DNA of 21,928 nt, taken from Bacillota bacterium. GTDB taxonomy: Bacteria > Bacillota_A > Clostridia > Lachnospirales > Lachnospiraceae. A program made the translations under genes and the position numbers. Of the stretch, positions 6,535 through 14,366 are shown one piece after another. The DNA lies in the NCBI GenBank assembly GCA_023443925.1, contig JAEZSL010000090.1, positions 1 through 21,928 on the forward strand, in the 5' to 3' direction. Position 1 is the stretch's first letter; each line of letters starts with the position of its first letter. A model generated the notes under the pieces. That model was not told the DNA's origin and searched no databases. It worked only from the letters and a program-made list of their open reading frames with translations.

Positions 6535-7617
6535 ATGGAATTTAGGAAGTATAAGCAGTTAGATTCGGAAATTGAAGATATAGTATGGGAATTAAGAAAC
6601 AAAGCTTTTGAAATACTTAATAGTGATAATGTTCGAGCAGAAAATATTATTAATAAAGCATGGGATATAATTCCTGAGCCAAAGTTTGATTGGGGTAGTG
6701 CTCGTGTAACATTACATGATTATGTAAAAATATTAAATTTTAATAGCAAAATAGATTATTCAATCACTCTGTTAGATGAAGAGATTAAGGATTTGGAATC
6801 AGCTGGATTTAAAGTAATAGATACTAGTCCATATATTTTGATTGCCGAAACATATTTGCATAAATCAAATGTTATTAAAGCTCAGGAATATTTTAGAAAG
6901 GCTTATATAATTGGAAAAGCAAGAGGTTTCCAAGGGTATCCTGAGTTATATTTAGATTTAGCAAATGCTAAAACTATTAATGAAAATGACACGATAAAGA
7001 AGTTTAATCAACTGGAAATCAATAAAAAGCTAATCGTTAATATTGAGGAAACAGAAACGATTAATGATATCTTAGATGAAGATTATGAAAATATTGAAGC
7101 TCTTTCTGAAGAAGGAAATCAATTATTTGAAGAAGGAAAATATGCTGCTGCAATAAATATATGGAGAAAGGCTTTAGAAATTATTCCAAATCCCAAAAAC
7201 CTATATGAAGCTTCGCTTTGGTTGTATTCTTCTATCGGAGACGTATTTTTCCAACTTAAAGATTTTAAAAACTCATCAGAATTGTTCTACGATGCTTTAA
7301 ACTGTCCTGATGGATATACTAACCCATTTATTTTATTACGACTTGGACAGAGTTTATGTGAAATTAATGATAATAAAAATGGAAAGCAGTATTTATTAAA
7401 AGCTTATATGCTTGAAGGAAAGGAATTCTTTGAGAATGAAGATACAAAATATTTCAAAGTAATAGATCAATTGTCTAAAAGGATGAGTGGTAATGACTTA
7501 TATTGGATTATTAGAAGAATAGAAATTACACTCATAGAAAGACCGCCACATCGTTGTGGCGGCTCTTTCTATAAAAAGGCGTTGAACTATGAATATAGAA
7601 GAAATTATATGTATTAG
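6535..7617 (+). CDS. Tetratricopeptide-repeat protein, immunity-like, with altered C-terminus
   Basis: This is a cytoplasmic helical-repeat protein of 360 residues. ATG 6535 follows GGTGAG by a few bases; the in-frame GTG at 6526 overlaps that site. TPR-like helix pairs are visible near YILIAETYLHKSNVIKAQEYFRKAY, EGNQLFEEGKYAAAINIWRKALEI, LWLYSSIGDVFFQLKDFKNSSELFYDAL and ILLRLGQSLCEINDNKNGKQYLLKAYM. Related TPR proteins occur next to polymorphic-toxin and DUF immunity genes in Firmicutes; a similar role here is inference. The last roughly 25 residues (from IERPPHRCGGSFYKK) are encoded by a strong terminator hairpin and its downstream flank. The original stop has probably been lost and the frame now reads through. 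The gene is clearly AT-richer than its DUF4261 neighbour. Confidence 0.8.
   Translation: MEFRKYKQLDSEIEDIVWELRNKAFEILNSDNVRAENIINKAWDIIPEPKFDWGSARVTLHDYVKILNFNSKIDYSITLLDEEIKDLESAGFKVIDTSPYILIAETYLHKSNVIKAQEYFRKAYIIGKARGFQGYPELYLDLANAKTINENDTIKKFNQLEINKKLIVNIEETETINDILDEDYENIEALSEEGNQLFEEGKYAAAINIWRKALEIIPNPKNLYEASLWLYSSIGDVFFQLKDFKNSSELFYDALNCPDGYTNPFILLRLGQSLCEINDNKNGKQYLLKAYMLEGKEFFENEDTKYFKVIDQLSKRMSGNDLYWIIRRIEITLIERPPHRCGGSFYKKALNYEYRRNYMY
7535..7571 (+). terminator. Strong intrinsic terminator inside the TPR reading frame
   Basis: CCGCCACA (7543-7550) pairs with TGTGGCGG (7555-7562) around the loop TCGT. The stem continues through ATAGAAAGA with TCTTTCTAT past one bulged C. The A-tract, GC stem and T-rich arm are typical of a bidirectional factor-independent terminator. 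It lies inside the coding frame at 6535-7617, before its stop. Confidence 0.75.
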
Positions 7618-7744
7618 TGGACCATACTTGGTATACAGAATGCGTTATTGAATTATGCTGAAATAGTGTATAGCATAGAATATGTATTCTGGATATCCAT
7701 GGTTGATATTTGCATTTTTTAAATGAAGAATGCCTGTTTTTTGG

Positions 7745-7794
7745 ACAAAAGGAAGCTGCCGCTTCACGAATTATTCTATCGTTAAGGCGACAGC
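7745..7794 (-). terminator. Probable terminator for the minus-strand LRR/transglutaminase-like gene
   Basis: On the minus strand GCTGTCGCCTTAACG (from 7794) pairs imperfectly with CGTGAAGCGGCAGC (to 7755), with one G-U pair, one bulge and one mismatch. It is followed by TTCCTTTTGT. It lies 53 bp past the stop codon at 7847. Confidence 0.5.
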
Positions 7795-7846
7795 CCCACT
7801 CGGTCTTTAACCGATATTGGAAGTTTAACTTTTACATATATCAAAA

Positions 7847-9430
7847 CTAATGACTGGAATAAGCAGCTTTATCCGTAGGTAGTATAGGAATAACGTCCTC
7901 AATCACCATGGGAATATCCTGTTCCTGCAAAGACCACGCTTTCCATGTTACATCAAAAGAATTTATGTAGTTACTGTCTCTCTTACCTTCATTATAATCA
8001 TCTATGTAATTAATACATCCACGACCTGCGTCAACTATATGCCAGGACTTGTCATAATAAACCATATTTCGATAAGAACTAAAATGTGTTCCCCAGGCTT
8101 GATTCGTTCGCTCTCCAAGAAAAGTATAGCTTGGTAAACCAGCTGCTCTCATCAATACGTTGGTAACATTAACAAAGCCATACTGAATTGCCTTTTGGTT
8201 TTTATAGGCGGTATAGGTATAGTTTAATTTTAGATCATACTTAGCTCTAGGTATCATAAGGTATTGTGTTATACCGTTTTTCAACTTACTATTGCCGACA
8301 GCTGTATAATCATATGTAAAATTTGTTGTAATCCAATCATATATTTTAAATGCTTTTTCTTTATCACTTTCAGCACCGGATGTTATCTGTGCTGCTTTTT
8401 TCTTGAAGACATCCCATTGCTTATTTGTAATACCTTTAGGCTTTTTCAATCCTGTTTTCAAACTACTGCTATTACCCATTTTTTTAAGATATTGCTGTGT
8501 ACTTTTTATATATTCATTTTTCTCGTATATTTTCCACGAGTAAAATACCGTTCCCCCATTATTATATTTAACATCAGTATACTTTTTAGTAGAACCCTTT
8601 GGCACCAAAATGTAATTATCATAGGTTTTTAAATAATTACCAGAGAATCTGCTCTTAAATTTGGGTGGAGTTTTACCTAGAAATTCCAAATAAGGGATTT
8701 CTAAAATATCCTGTTCGATACTCTTTACAGATGCGGGAATAATAAGTTCCTGTATATTTGTTGAAGGTTCATTATTATACAGAGAGTTTTCCTTTATGAT
8801 TGTTACTCCGTCCTTAACTTTTATTACACTGGTTGAGGAGGTGTCAATGTAATATGCAATTTTTCCATCCTTACTATAAAGGCAGTTTTTTTCAGCGAAG
8901 TAATCTGGGTTTTTTCCATCTACTTGCAGTTTGGAAATTGTTGTGTTTGTGAAACATTGCTTTTCAATACTTGTTACAGAAGCAGGTATTGAAATACTTA
9001 GATTTTTTATATCGCTAAAGGAACTTTGATCAATTGTTTCTAATTGTAAGGGCAAATTTATATTCAAATTGATACCTTCACCAAACCAACCAATTTTTTT
9101 TACAATAAATTGATAATTATCTTTTTCGATTGTCTCTGGAATACTAATAACAGTACCACTAAAATCGGTGCGTGGATTAGTATCTAAATATGAGGTATAA
9201 ATACGAAGATTTATTTCACCAGGTGTATCAATAGATGCCTTATTCATTATATAAGCCTGGGCTTCAAGTTTGGTACCGTCAGATAAATTTAGATAGTATT
9301 TGAAATCGCGTTGAGGAGAACCCTCAATGTTTTTAGTATCCATAGTAACAGTTTCTTCTCCATATACTGTCTGTTGCATAAATAAGGTGGAGACAAAGAA
9401 TACCAAGGCTATAAAAAGTAACTTTTTCAT
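7847..9430 (-). CDS. Secreted LRR/transglutaminase-like protein lacking the catalytic Cys
   Basis: The 527-residue product starts at ATG 9430 after AAGGGGG. It has a signal peptide (MKKLLFIALVFFVSTLFM, cleavage near VYG-EE). Residues about 90-270 look like BspA-type LRR_5 repeats (LSISIPASVTSIEKQCF, ELIIPASVKSIEQ), which bind host or surface ligands in other proteins. Residues about 340-475 are a transglutaminase-like (TGc) domain (KAFKIYDWITTNFTYDY, VNVTNVLMRAAGLPSYTF, HFSSYRNMVYYDKSWHIVDAG). In the catalytic triad His449 and Asp467 are present, but the nucleophile position (usually GxCxGYA) is IQYGFV, with Gln416 for Cys. The only Cys residues lie elsewhere. It should therefore be a non-catalytic, probably binding, version. 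The gene is monocistronic with its own terminator. Confidence 0.85.
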   Translation of the reverse strand: MKKLLFIALVFFVSTLFMQQTVYGEETVTMDTKNIEGSPQRDFKYYLNLSDGTKLEAQAYIMNKASIDTPGEINLRIYTSYLDTNPRTDFSGTVISIPETIEKDNYQFIVKKIGWFGEGINLNINLPLQLETIDQSSFSDIKNLSISIPASVTSIEKQCFTNTTISKLQVDGKNPDYFAEKNCLYSKDGKIAYYIDTSSTSVIKVKDGVTIIKENSLYNNEPSTNIQELIIPASVKSIEQDILEIPYLEFLGKTPPKFKSRFSGNYLKTYDNYILVPKGSTKKYTDVKYNNGGTVFYSWKIYEKNEYIKSTQQYLKKMGNSSSLKTGLKKPKGITNKQWDVFKKKAAQITSGAESDKEKAFKIYDWITTNFTYDYTAVGNSKLKNGITQYLMIPRAKYDLKLNYTYTAYKNQKAIQYGFVNVTNVLMRAAGLPSYTFLGERTNQAWGTHFSSYRNMVYYDKSWHIVDAGRGCINYIDDYNEGKRDSNYINSFDVTWKAWSLQEQDIPMVIEDVIPILPTDKAAYSSH

Positions 9431-9540
9431 AATTCAACCCCCTTTATCAATCATAAAAAAATATATCTATATGTTTTATATTACAAAAATTATAACCCAA
9501 TAAATAACAAAAATCTACATATTTCTACCAATTGCTTCGT

Positions 9541-9569
9541 TATTATTTGTAAAGTGAGCTTTTTGTCAA
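9541..9569 (-). promoter_or_regulatory. Possible promoter of the LRR/transglutaminase-like gene
   Basis: On the minus strand TTGACA (9569-9564) is followed after 17 nt by ATAATA (9546-9541). The -35 is perfect and the -10 imperfect. A TATAAT closer to the gene, near 9500, lacks a good -35. A leader of about 100 nt would result. Confidence 0.4.
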
Positions 9570-9594
9570 GTAGGAAACCAATATCACAAACAAT

Positions 9595-11487
9595 TTACAA
9601 AAGCTCTTTCTCCTGTCTTTTTATATGCAATTCTAAAGAGTTCCGATCAATTAAAGCGGAAACCACGCCTTGCCTGTTTACACAGAAAGCAGCAGCATAG
9701 GTGGCGATTCTTACCGATTTCTCAAGTGAATAGCCGGAAGAAAGGTAAACAGCCAAAGCGGAAATGAATCCATCTGCAGCACCGGTGGTATCTACGGATG
9801 CAAAAGGGATAGCTGGGAAGGACTTAGTAAAATCCTTTGTTTTTACATAACACCCATGATGACCGAGTGTAATAATAACAATCTCAACACCCTTGTCTAG
9901 AAAATATTCTGCTTTTTGTTCTACACTTTTTAGATGAGGGCAGAGTATTTCGGCTTCTTTTTCATTTGGTACAAATATAGTGATATTCTTCATTAATTCA
10001 TCGCTGACTTCTTTTAGAGCGGCAGGCTTTAATATTGTCTGCACTTGGTGTGACTTAGCTATTTTTACAGTTTCCATAATAGTATCCATTGGAATTTCAG
10101 TTTGCAGCAGACAATAGCTCGTATTTGTAAAAAGTCTGCTTTGCTTTTGAATATCCGCCGGAGAAAGATTTTTATTAGCACCTGCCAGAATGGATATAGC
10201 ACTTTCGCCATCACTTTGAACATGAATATAGGCTTTTCCGGTTTCCGCGGAAGCATCTCTTGTAATGCCTTGAACATCGATATTATGTTCAGACATGGAA
10301 TGATAGATAATGGTAGAATCATAGTCATTTCCTACGCGGCCAATCAGCACCGCAGGATGATTTAATTTTGCAACTCCAATTGCCTGGTTTGTTCCTTTGC
10401 CTCCTGGACTGATAGAGGAACTATTTGACCTGATTGTTCTTCCGGGCTGGGGAAGAGTATCTACATTCAGTGTTATATCGATATTGATACTGCCTACTAC
10501 AATGATTTTTTGTGCCCTTGAGGATATAGGGATGTCCAGACTCAGGGTGTTTTCTAAGACGTAATTCGCATTGAAAAGTTGTTCTTCATTATCCGCCTTA
10601 TTGCACTTATCAATTAACTGTTTCGCTACAAAATGTCCAAATTCGTAACGAGGTATTTTGATATACGAAAGCTTTGGAAAGGATATATTTTTAAGGTTAT
10701 CATCCCTAAGACTTACCAAAGATAAATCCAGGGGTATTCTATACTGGAACTTTTTAATATCTTCACATAAGGTTAAGGCAGCTGCATAATGGGAGCTGAC
10801 GATACCGGTGATGTTGTTTGATAATACATTCTGGCAATAATCAAGCTGAGATAGTGATAATAACATTTTATTCGAGTAAGAAACTTGATTGTCGAATAAA
10901 CATTTCTTAAATCCTTCTAATACCATTTCGGAACGCAGGCTGTTTTCTTTGATTAAACAAGCTATATTTGTATGGTTATATTGAATTAAGCTTTGCGTTG
11001 CATTATATCCCATTTGAATAAAGTCTATGTTATATGAATTTTCTACAAAAGGACAGTTAATAAAATTGATTGGGATTTCTTTCTTAGTAAAATAATGCTT
11101 ATTATCTAGGCTGGCTTCGCTGATTGGTTCCCATATTAGACCATCAATATTGTTTTTACACAAGGCGGTTATATTTTTCGTTTCTTCTTCTAAAGAATTA
11201 AGACTGTTACAAAGTAATACAGAGTAACCATTTTTTTGAGTTATTTCTAAAATCCCCTGTATGAAAAGACTTGACTCGGAAGATGAATTTAATAATAGCC
11301 CCAGTACAAAAGTCTTTGCACTTGAAGCATGAATGGCCGATGCATATGGTGTATAGTTATATTCTTTTACAACCTTTAAAACCCGGTTTCTTGTTTCAAT
11401 GTTTATATTTTCATCTTTTCCATTCACAATCTTTGAAACAGTGGATGGAGACACATTTGCTAAGTGAGCGATTTCTTTAATTGTCAT
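9595..11487 (-). CDS. LacI-family repressor fused to a ribokinase (PfkB) domain
   Basis: A single 630-residue chain joins two complete modules. Residues 1-60 are a LacI DNA-binding domain (MTIKEIAHLANVSPSTVSKI and a hinge around NYTPYASA). Residues 60-326 are a periplasmic-binding-protein-like sensor domain. Residues 327-630 are a ribokinase-type PfkB domain (GSINIDITLNVDTLPQPG, PGGKGTNQA, FVPNEKEAEIL, DTTGAADGF). The kinase keeps the catalytic base D572 but has GAAD where the anion-hole motif is usually GAGD, and KPAA where NPAP is usual, so activity may be reduced or converted to sensing. I chose ATG 11487, with GGGAG 5 nt upstream, because it gives the canonical LacI N-terminus; ATG 11517 adds ten atypical residues. 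It is divergent from a normal ribokinase operon that it probably controls. Confidence 0.92.
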   Translation of the reverse strand: MTIKEIAHLANVSPSTVSKIVNGKDENINIETRNRVLKVVKEYNYTPYASAIHASSAKTFVLGLLLNSSSESSLFIQGILEITQKNGYSVLLCNSLNSLEEETKNITALCKNNIDGLIWEPISEASLDNKHYFTKKEIPINFINCPFVENSYNIDFIQMGYNATQSLIQYNHTNIACLIKENSLRSEMVLEGFKKCLFDNQVSYSNKMLLSLSQLDYCQNVLSNNITGIVSSHYAAALTLCEDIKKFQYRIPLDLSLVSLRDDNLKNISFPKLSYIKIPRYEFGHFVAKQLIDKCNKADNEEQLFNANYVLENTLSLDIPISSRAQKIIVVGSINIDITLNVDTLPQPGRTIRSNSSSISPGGKGTNQAIGVAKLNHPAVLIGRVGNDYDSTIIYHSMSEHNIDVQGITRDASAETGKAYIHVQSDGESAISILAGANKNLSPADIQKQSRLFTNTSYCLLQTEIPMDTIMETVKIAKSHQVQTILKPAALKEVSDELMKNITIFVPNEKEAEILCPHLKSVEQKAEYFLDKGVEIVIITLGHHGCYVKTKDFTKSFPAIPFASVDTTGAADGFISALAVYLSSGYSLEKSVRIATYAAAFCVNRQGVVSALIDRNSLELHIKRQEKELL

Positions 11488-11500
11488 AATAACTCCCATC

Positions 11501-11516
11501 TGTGCACTTCGGCACA
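11501..11516. promoter_or_regulatory. Inverted repeat in the leader of the LacI-kinase gene
   Basis: TGTGC-N6-GCACA is a perfect inverted repeat. It lies 14 nt upstream of the LacI-kinase start at 11487, in the transcribed leader predicted from the promoter at 11592-11620. It may be an autoregulatory operator acting as a roadblock, or a small RNA hairpin just before the ribosome-binding site. Confidence 0.4.
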
Positions 11517-11591
11517 TGTAAAATCATGATATTGAAAAACTGTCTTATGTTTTCCAATCAAATCCCCTTATATATAATATCTATATGGAAC

Positions 11592-11620
11592 ATTATGTTA
11601 TAAGATTTAAAAGAAGTCAA
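11592..11620 (-). promoter_or_regulatory. Promoter of the LacI-kinase fusion gene
   Basis: On the minus strand TTGACT (11620-11615), 17 nt and CATAAT (11597-11592) form a good sigma-A promoter. The predicted leader is about 100 nt. Confidence 0.5.
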
Positions 11621-11691
11621 TATGTATATGCAAATGTTATAGGAAAATAATTTAGTAAAATATTTTATTGAACTAATATCACAAAAAAGTG

Positions 11692-11719
11692 TTGACAATA
11701 TTCGAGAATATGTTATTAT
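11692..11719 (+). promoter_or_regulatory. Promoter of the rbsK-ABC-hydrolase operon
   Basis: TTGACA (11692-11697) and TATTAT (11714-11719) are separated by 16 nt, about 55 bp upstream of rbsK. The spacer contains the inverted repeat described next, the usual arrangement for repression by a LacI-type protein. Confidence 0.65.
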
Positions 11720-11739
11720 GGTTTTGTGAAAACACTTTC
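11698..11739. promoter_or_regulatory. Candidate LacI-type operators at the rbsK promoter
   Basis: ATATTC-GA-GAATAT (11698-11711) is an inverted repeat that fills the -35/-10 spacer. GAAAACACTTTC (11728-11739) is a near-palindrome just after the -10, at about the transcription start, and resembles LacI-family half-sites. Either or both may bind the divergently encoded LacI-kinase protein. Neither has the central CG step of a standard CcpA cre site. Confidence 0.5.
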
Positions 11740-11774
11740 GGAAAATAATTTCATAAGCTTGAAAGAGGATTGAG

Positions 11775-12704
11775 ATGCAAAAGAAGATTTTAATTATTGG
11801 AAGTTCCAATATGGATTTGGTAACACAAATTGAAAATATGCCAGTTGTCGGAGAAACAATTCTAGGTAATGGGTTACAGCATATCCCAGGTGGAAAAGGT
11901 GCAAATCAGGCATGTGCCGTTGGCAGTCTTGGCGGAAATGTTACGATGCTTGGCTGTATCGGCGACGATGAATTTGGCCGAATGCAAAAGGATGTATTAC
12001 ATAAACGAAACGTGGATATTTCTTCATTAAAAATCAGTTCAAATTTAAACACCGGAACAGCTCTTATCTATGTGAATATGCAGGGAAACAATAGTATCGT
12101 GGTAATTCCTGGGGCCAATTCTGAATGTAATGTGGAGTACTTGAAAAAGCAAGACAGACATTTTAAAGACTGTGATTATGTATTACTGCAAATGGAAATT
12201 CCTTATGAATCCATATATTATGCAATTAATAGAGCACATGAATTAGGTAAGACCATTATTTTGAATCCGGCACCTGCGCCAGATAGCATACCGGATGATA
12301 TTTTGAGTAAAATCGATTACTTAACTCCGAATGAAACAGAAATCAGTAAATTATCCGGGTGTGCAGCGGAAGACATACCGGCAATAGAAGAAGCAGCAAA
12401 GAGTCTGCTAAATAAAGGTGTAAAAAATGTGATTGTAACTTTAGGCGAAAAAGGCGCCTGCTTCATTAATAACCGCATTACAGAAGTGATTGCAGCCAGA
12501 AAAGTGAATGCGGTTGATACAACTGCAGCAGGGGATTGCTTTAATGGAGCATTTGCAGTTGCTCTTGCAGAAGGTAAAACTGAAAAGGAAGCAATTGAGT
12601 TTGCTAATATAGCATCTTCAATCGTAGTTACGAAGAAAGGCGCTCAAAGTTCGATTCCATTAAGGAAAGAAATCGATTCCTTTTTAGCTGGAAATATGAA
12701 TTAA
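11775..12704 (+). CDS. rbsK: Ribokinase
   Basis: Ribokinase phosphorylates D-ribose to ribose-5-phosphate with ATP, feeding the pentose phosphate pathway. The 309-residue protein has full PfkB signatures: GSSNMDLV at the N-terminus, GGKGANQACAVGSLGG, GCIGDDEFG, NPAPAPD, TPNETEI, VTLGEKGA and the catalytic DTTAAGDCFNGAF (residues 248-258, base D254). The DTTAAGD form is the one found in E. coli RbsK. ATG 11775 follows AGAGGA by 5-6 nt. It is the first gene after the divergent promoter and precedes an ABC sugar importer. Unlike classical rbs operons, there is no rbsD, rbsA, rbsC or rbsB. A related PfkB sugar kinase with another pentose substrate cannot be excluded. Confidence 0.93.
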   Translation: MQKKILIIGSSNMDLVTQIENMPVVGETILGNGLQHIPGGKGANQACAVGSLGGNVTMLGCIGDDEFGRMQKDVLHKRNVDISSLKISSNLNTGTALIYVNMQGNNSIVVIPGANSECNVEYLKKQDRHFKDCDYVLLQMEIPYESIYYAINRAHELGKTIILNPAPAPDSIPDDILSKIDYLTPNETEISKLSGCAAEDIPAIEEAAKSLLNKGVKNVIVTLGEKGACFINNRITEVIAARKVNAVDTTAAGDCFNGAFAVALAEGKTEKEAIEFANIASSIVVTKKGAQSSIPLRKEIDSFLAGNMN

Positions 12705-12811
12705 CCTTATCAAGAAGTAGTAATAAGCTTATGAGCAAGAAGTACAGGCGGATTATGAATACCCGCTTTGAACGGAAACAAATAATTTTTTATAAGAGAA
12801 GGAGAAGGTAT

Positions 12812-14194
12812 ATGAAAAAGAAATTATTATCATTGGGATTAGCAGCAATTATGCTGTGTTCAACGATTGGTCTGGCCGGATGTGGGAAATCTGCCGGAAC
12901 GTCGGCCAAGGAAGAACCAACGAAGACGGAAGCAAATGGCAGCAAAGGTGAGGAACAGGTATTTGAAATTGGTCATGTTGCAACAGAAGCAAACCAAATT
13001 GCTATACTGGAAGGTTTGTTTAATGGATTCATCGAGGAGTATAACACTGCAAATTCAACAAATTATAAACTAAAGTTTACTCCGTCACAGTCAAAGGATA
13101 TTACCAACACAAGGATGAGCTCTAAAGATAAGCCGGATATCTTCCTGTTAGATTCACCTGCTGACGTTGCACAGTATGTGAAAGACGATTTGTTGTTAGA
13201 TTTAACAGAATATGCAGAAAAATCAGCCTGGAATGACAAGTTATTTAATTGGGCTTACAATTTGTCAAAAACAAACGATAAAGTTTATACGTTACCATAT
13301 GGATATGAAGGCTTAGTAATCTGGTACAACAAAGATATTATGGCTGAATTAGGACTAGATGCCGCCGACATTGATACCAGAGAAGAATTTGAAAATGCCC
13401 TTCAACTTGCAAAAGACAGTGGGTATACACCAATTATGTTAGGCGCACAAGACTGGCCATGGGCACAGGAATGGTATTTATCCATTATGATGAGTTATAC
13501 CGGGAGAGATCTTGTTAAGGATGTGCTTCAAGGAAATAATGGTACAGAGTGGATGGATGAAAGATTTGTCCAAACCATCAATACTTATAAAACCTGGCAT
13601 GATAATGGATATTTGGCAGACGGAAAATCCTACGTTTTAACCAGTGATGACGCTATTAATGCATTTACCAATGATAAAGCTTTATTTAAACTGGAAGGAA
13701 CTTGGGCTCCTTATTGGATTGTGCCGTTAGAAGATGAAGTGAAAGCTAAAATAGGAGTAATGTTACATCCGGCTATTAATGATACCGAAACTCCCCATGT
13801 TCCAATTGCAGTAGGTGGTATGTGGTGTGTATCCAAAGACACCAAGGCTCCGGATCTTGCGGCATATTTATTGGATAAGCTTCTTTCACAAGATATTCAA
13901 AGTGATTTCTTAGAGGCCGGCTTAGATGTAGCTCCGATGGCAATCGATTCAACTGAATTTGATGCATTAGATCCGGTTGTTAAAGATATGTGGCTGATGT
14001 TAAATAATGCGTTGGATCAAGGCGATTATGGATATACAACTTATGCATTTTACCCGCCTGAAACACGTGTCTATATTTATGAAGGTATTGTCAATGTATT
14101 AGAAGGAAATATCACGATTGAGGATTATTTAAAGCAAATACAAACCTTGACGAATAAAGAGAGAGATGCCGGTTTCTTACCGATTCTTCCATAA
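12812..14194 (+). CDS. ABC transporter solute-binding lipoprotein (family 1)
   Basis: This is the extracellular binding protein of a carbohydrate importer (MalE/UgpB type). The 460-residue product starts at ATG 12812 after GGAGAAGG; the frame extends upstream to 12731, but that extension is basic and atypical. The lipoprotein signal has lipobox LAGC with Cys24 as the lipidated residue. A Ser/Thr/Lys/Glu-rich linker and a periplasmic-binding fold follow, with NDKVYTLPYGYEGLVIWYNK, DTREEFENALQLAKDSGYTPI, WPWAQEWYL and VAVGGMWCVSKDTKAPDLAAYLLDKL. The many Trp and Tyr residues suit carbohydrate stacking, but the ligand cannot be read from the sequence. It lies between rbsK and two permeases. Two stem-loops follow it, usual for binding-protein genes that need more transcript than the permeases. 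Confidence 0.92.
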   Translation: MKKKLLSLGLAAIMLCSTIGLAGCGKSAGTSAKEEPTKTEANGSKGEEQVFEIGHVATEANQIAILEGLFNGFIEEYNTANSTNYKLKFTPSQSKDITNTRMSSKDKPDIFLLDSPADVAQYVKDDLLLDLTEYAEKSAWNDKLFNWAYNLSKTNDKVYTLPYGYEGLVIWYNKDIMAELGLDAADIDTREEFENALQLAKDSGYTPIMLGAQDWPWAQEWYLSIMMSYTGRDLVKDVLQGNNGTEWMDERFVQTINTYKTWHDNGYLADGKSYVLTSDDAINAFTNDKALFKLEGTWAPYWIVPLEDEVKAKIGVMLHPAINDTETPHVPIAVGGMWCVSKDTKAPDLAAYLLDKLLSQDIQSDFLEAGLDVAPMAIDSTEFDALDPVVKDMWLMLNNALDQGDYGYTTYAFYPPETRVYIYEGIVNVLEGNITIEDYLKQIQTLTNKERDAGFLPILP

Positions 14195-14216
14195 AATTTA
14201 ATCTTATCAAGGAAGT

Positions 14217-14239
14217 CCCCCGCTTCCCTAAAACGGGGG
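14217..14239 (+). terminator. GC-rich stem-loop after the binding-protein gene
   Basis: CCCCCG (14217-14222) pairs with CGGGGG (14234-14239) around an 11-nt loop, 22 bp after the binding-protein stop. No T-tract follows. It is more likely an mRNA-stabilising or partially terminating element than a full terminator. Confidence 0.5.
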
Positions 14240-14288
14240 GCATTCTGTAAGCAGATTGCGATATCCGCTTGGACTATTTTGATATGTA

Positions 14289-14326
14289 ATTCAGGTAACA
14301 AGAGGGTGCTCTTTTGTTACCTGAAT
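14289..14326 (+). terminator. Long stem-loop between binding-protein and permease genes
   Basis: ATTCAGGTAAC (14289-14299) pairs with GTTACCTGAAT (14316-14326), extended by AAGAG/CTCTT with a 2-nt bulge and a GGTG loop, giving 16 base pairs. The downstream flank is CATTGTCACC, not T-rich. It probably sets a high binding-protein to permease ratio by attenuation or protection from RNase. Confidence 0.6.
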
Positions 14327-14366
14327 CATTGTCACCCAGGGTGAATGGCACAAAAAGGAGATAGCT

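Noticed and set aside
8264..8632. Plus-strand 122-codon Cys/Phe/Ile-rich frame
   Set aside because: It is opposite the LRR/transglutaminase-like gene, with shadow-like composition.
7847..9430. Active secreted transglutaminase or protease
   Set aside because: The nucleophilic Cys is replaced by Gln416, so catalysis of the usual kind is not supported.
11728..11739. CcpA cre site
   Set aside because: The central CG of the cre consensus is replaced by CA and the right half fits poorly; a LacI-type site for the neighbouring regulator is the better reading.
11558..11809. Minus-strand 83-codon frame across the divergent promoter region
   Set aside because: It overlaps both divergent promoters and the rbsK start, and has no ribosome-binding site; chance frame in AT-rich DNA.
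12731..12811. N-terminal extension of the solute-binding protein
   Set aside because: The extension is basic and lacks a ribosome-binding site, while ATG 12812 has GGAG and starts a canonical lipoprotein signal.
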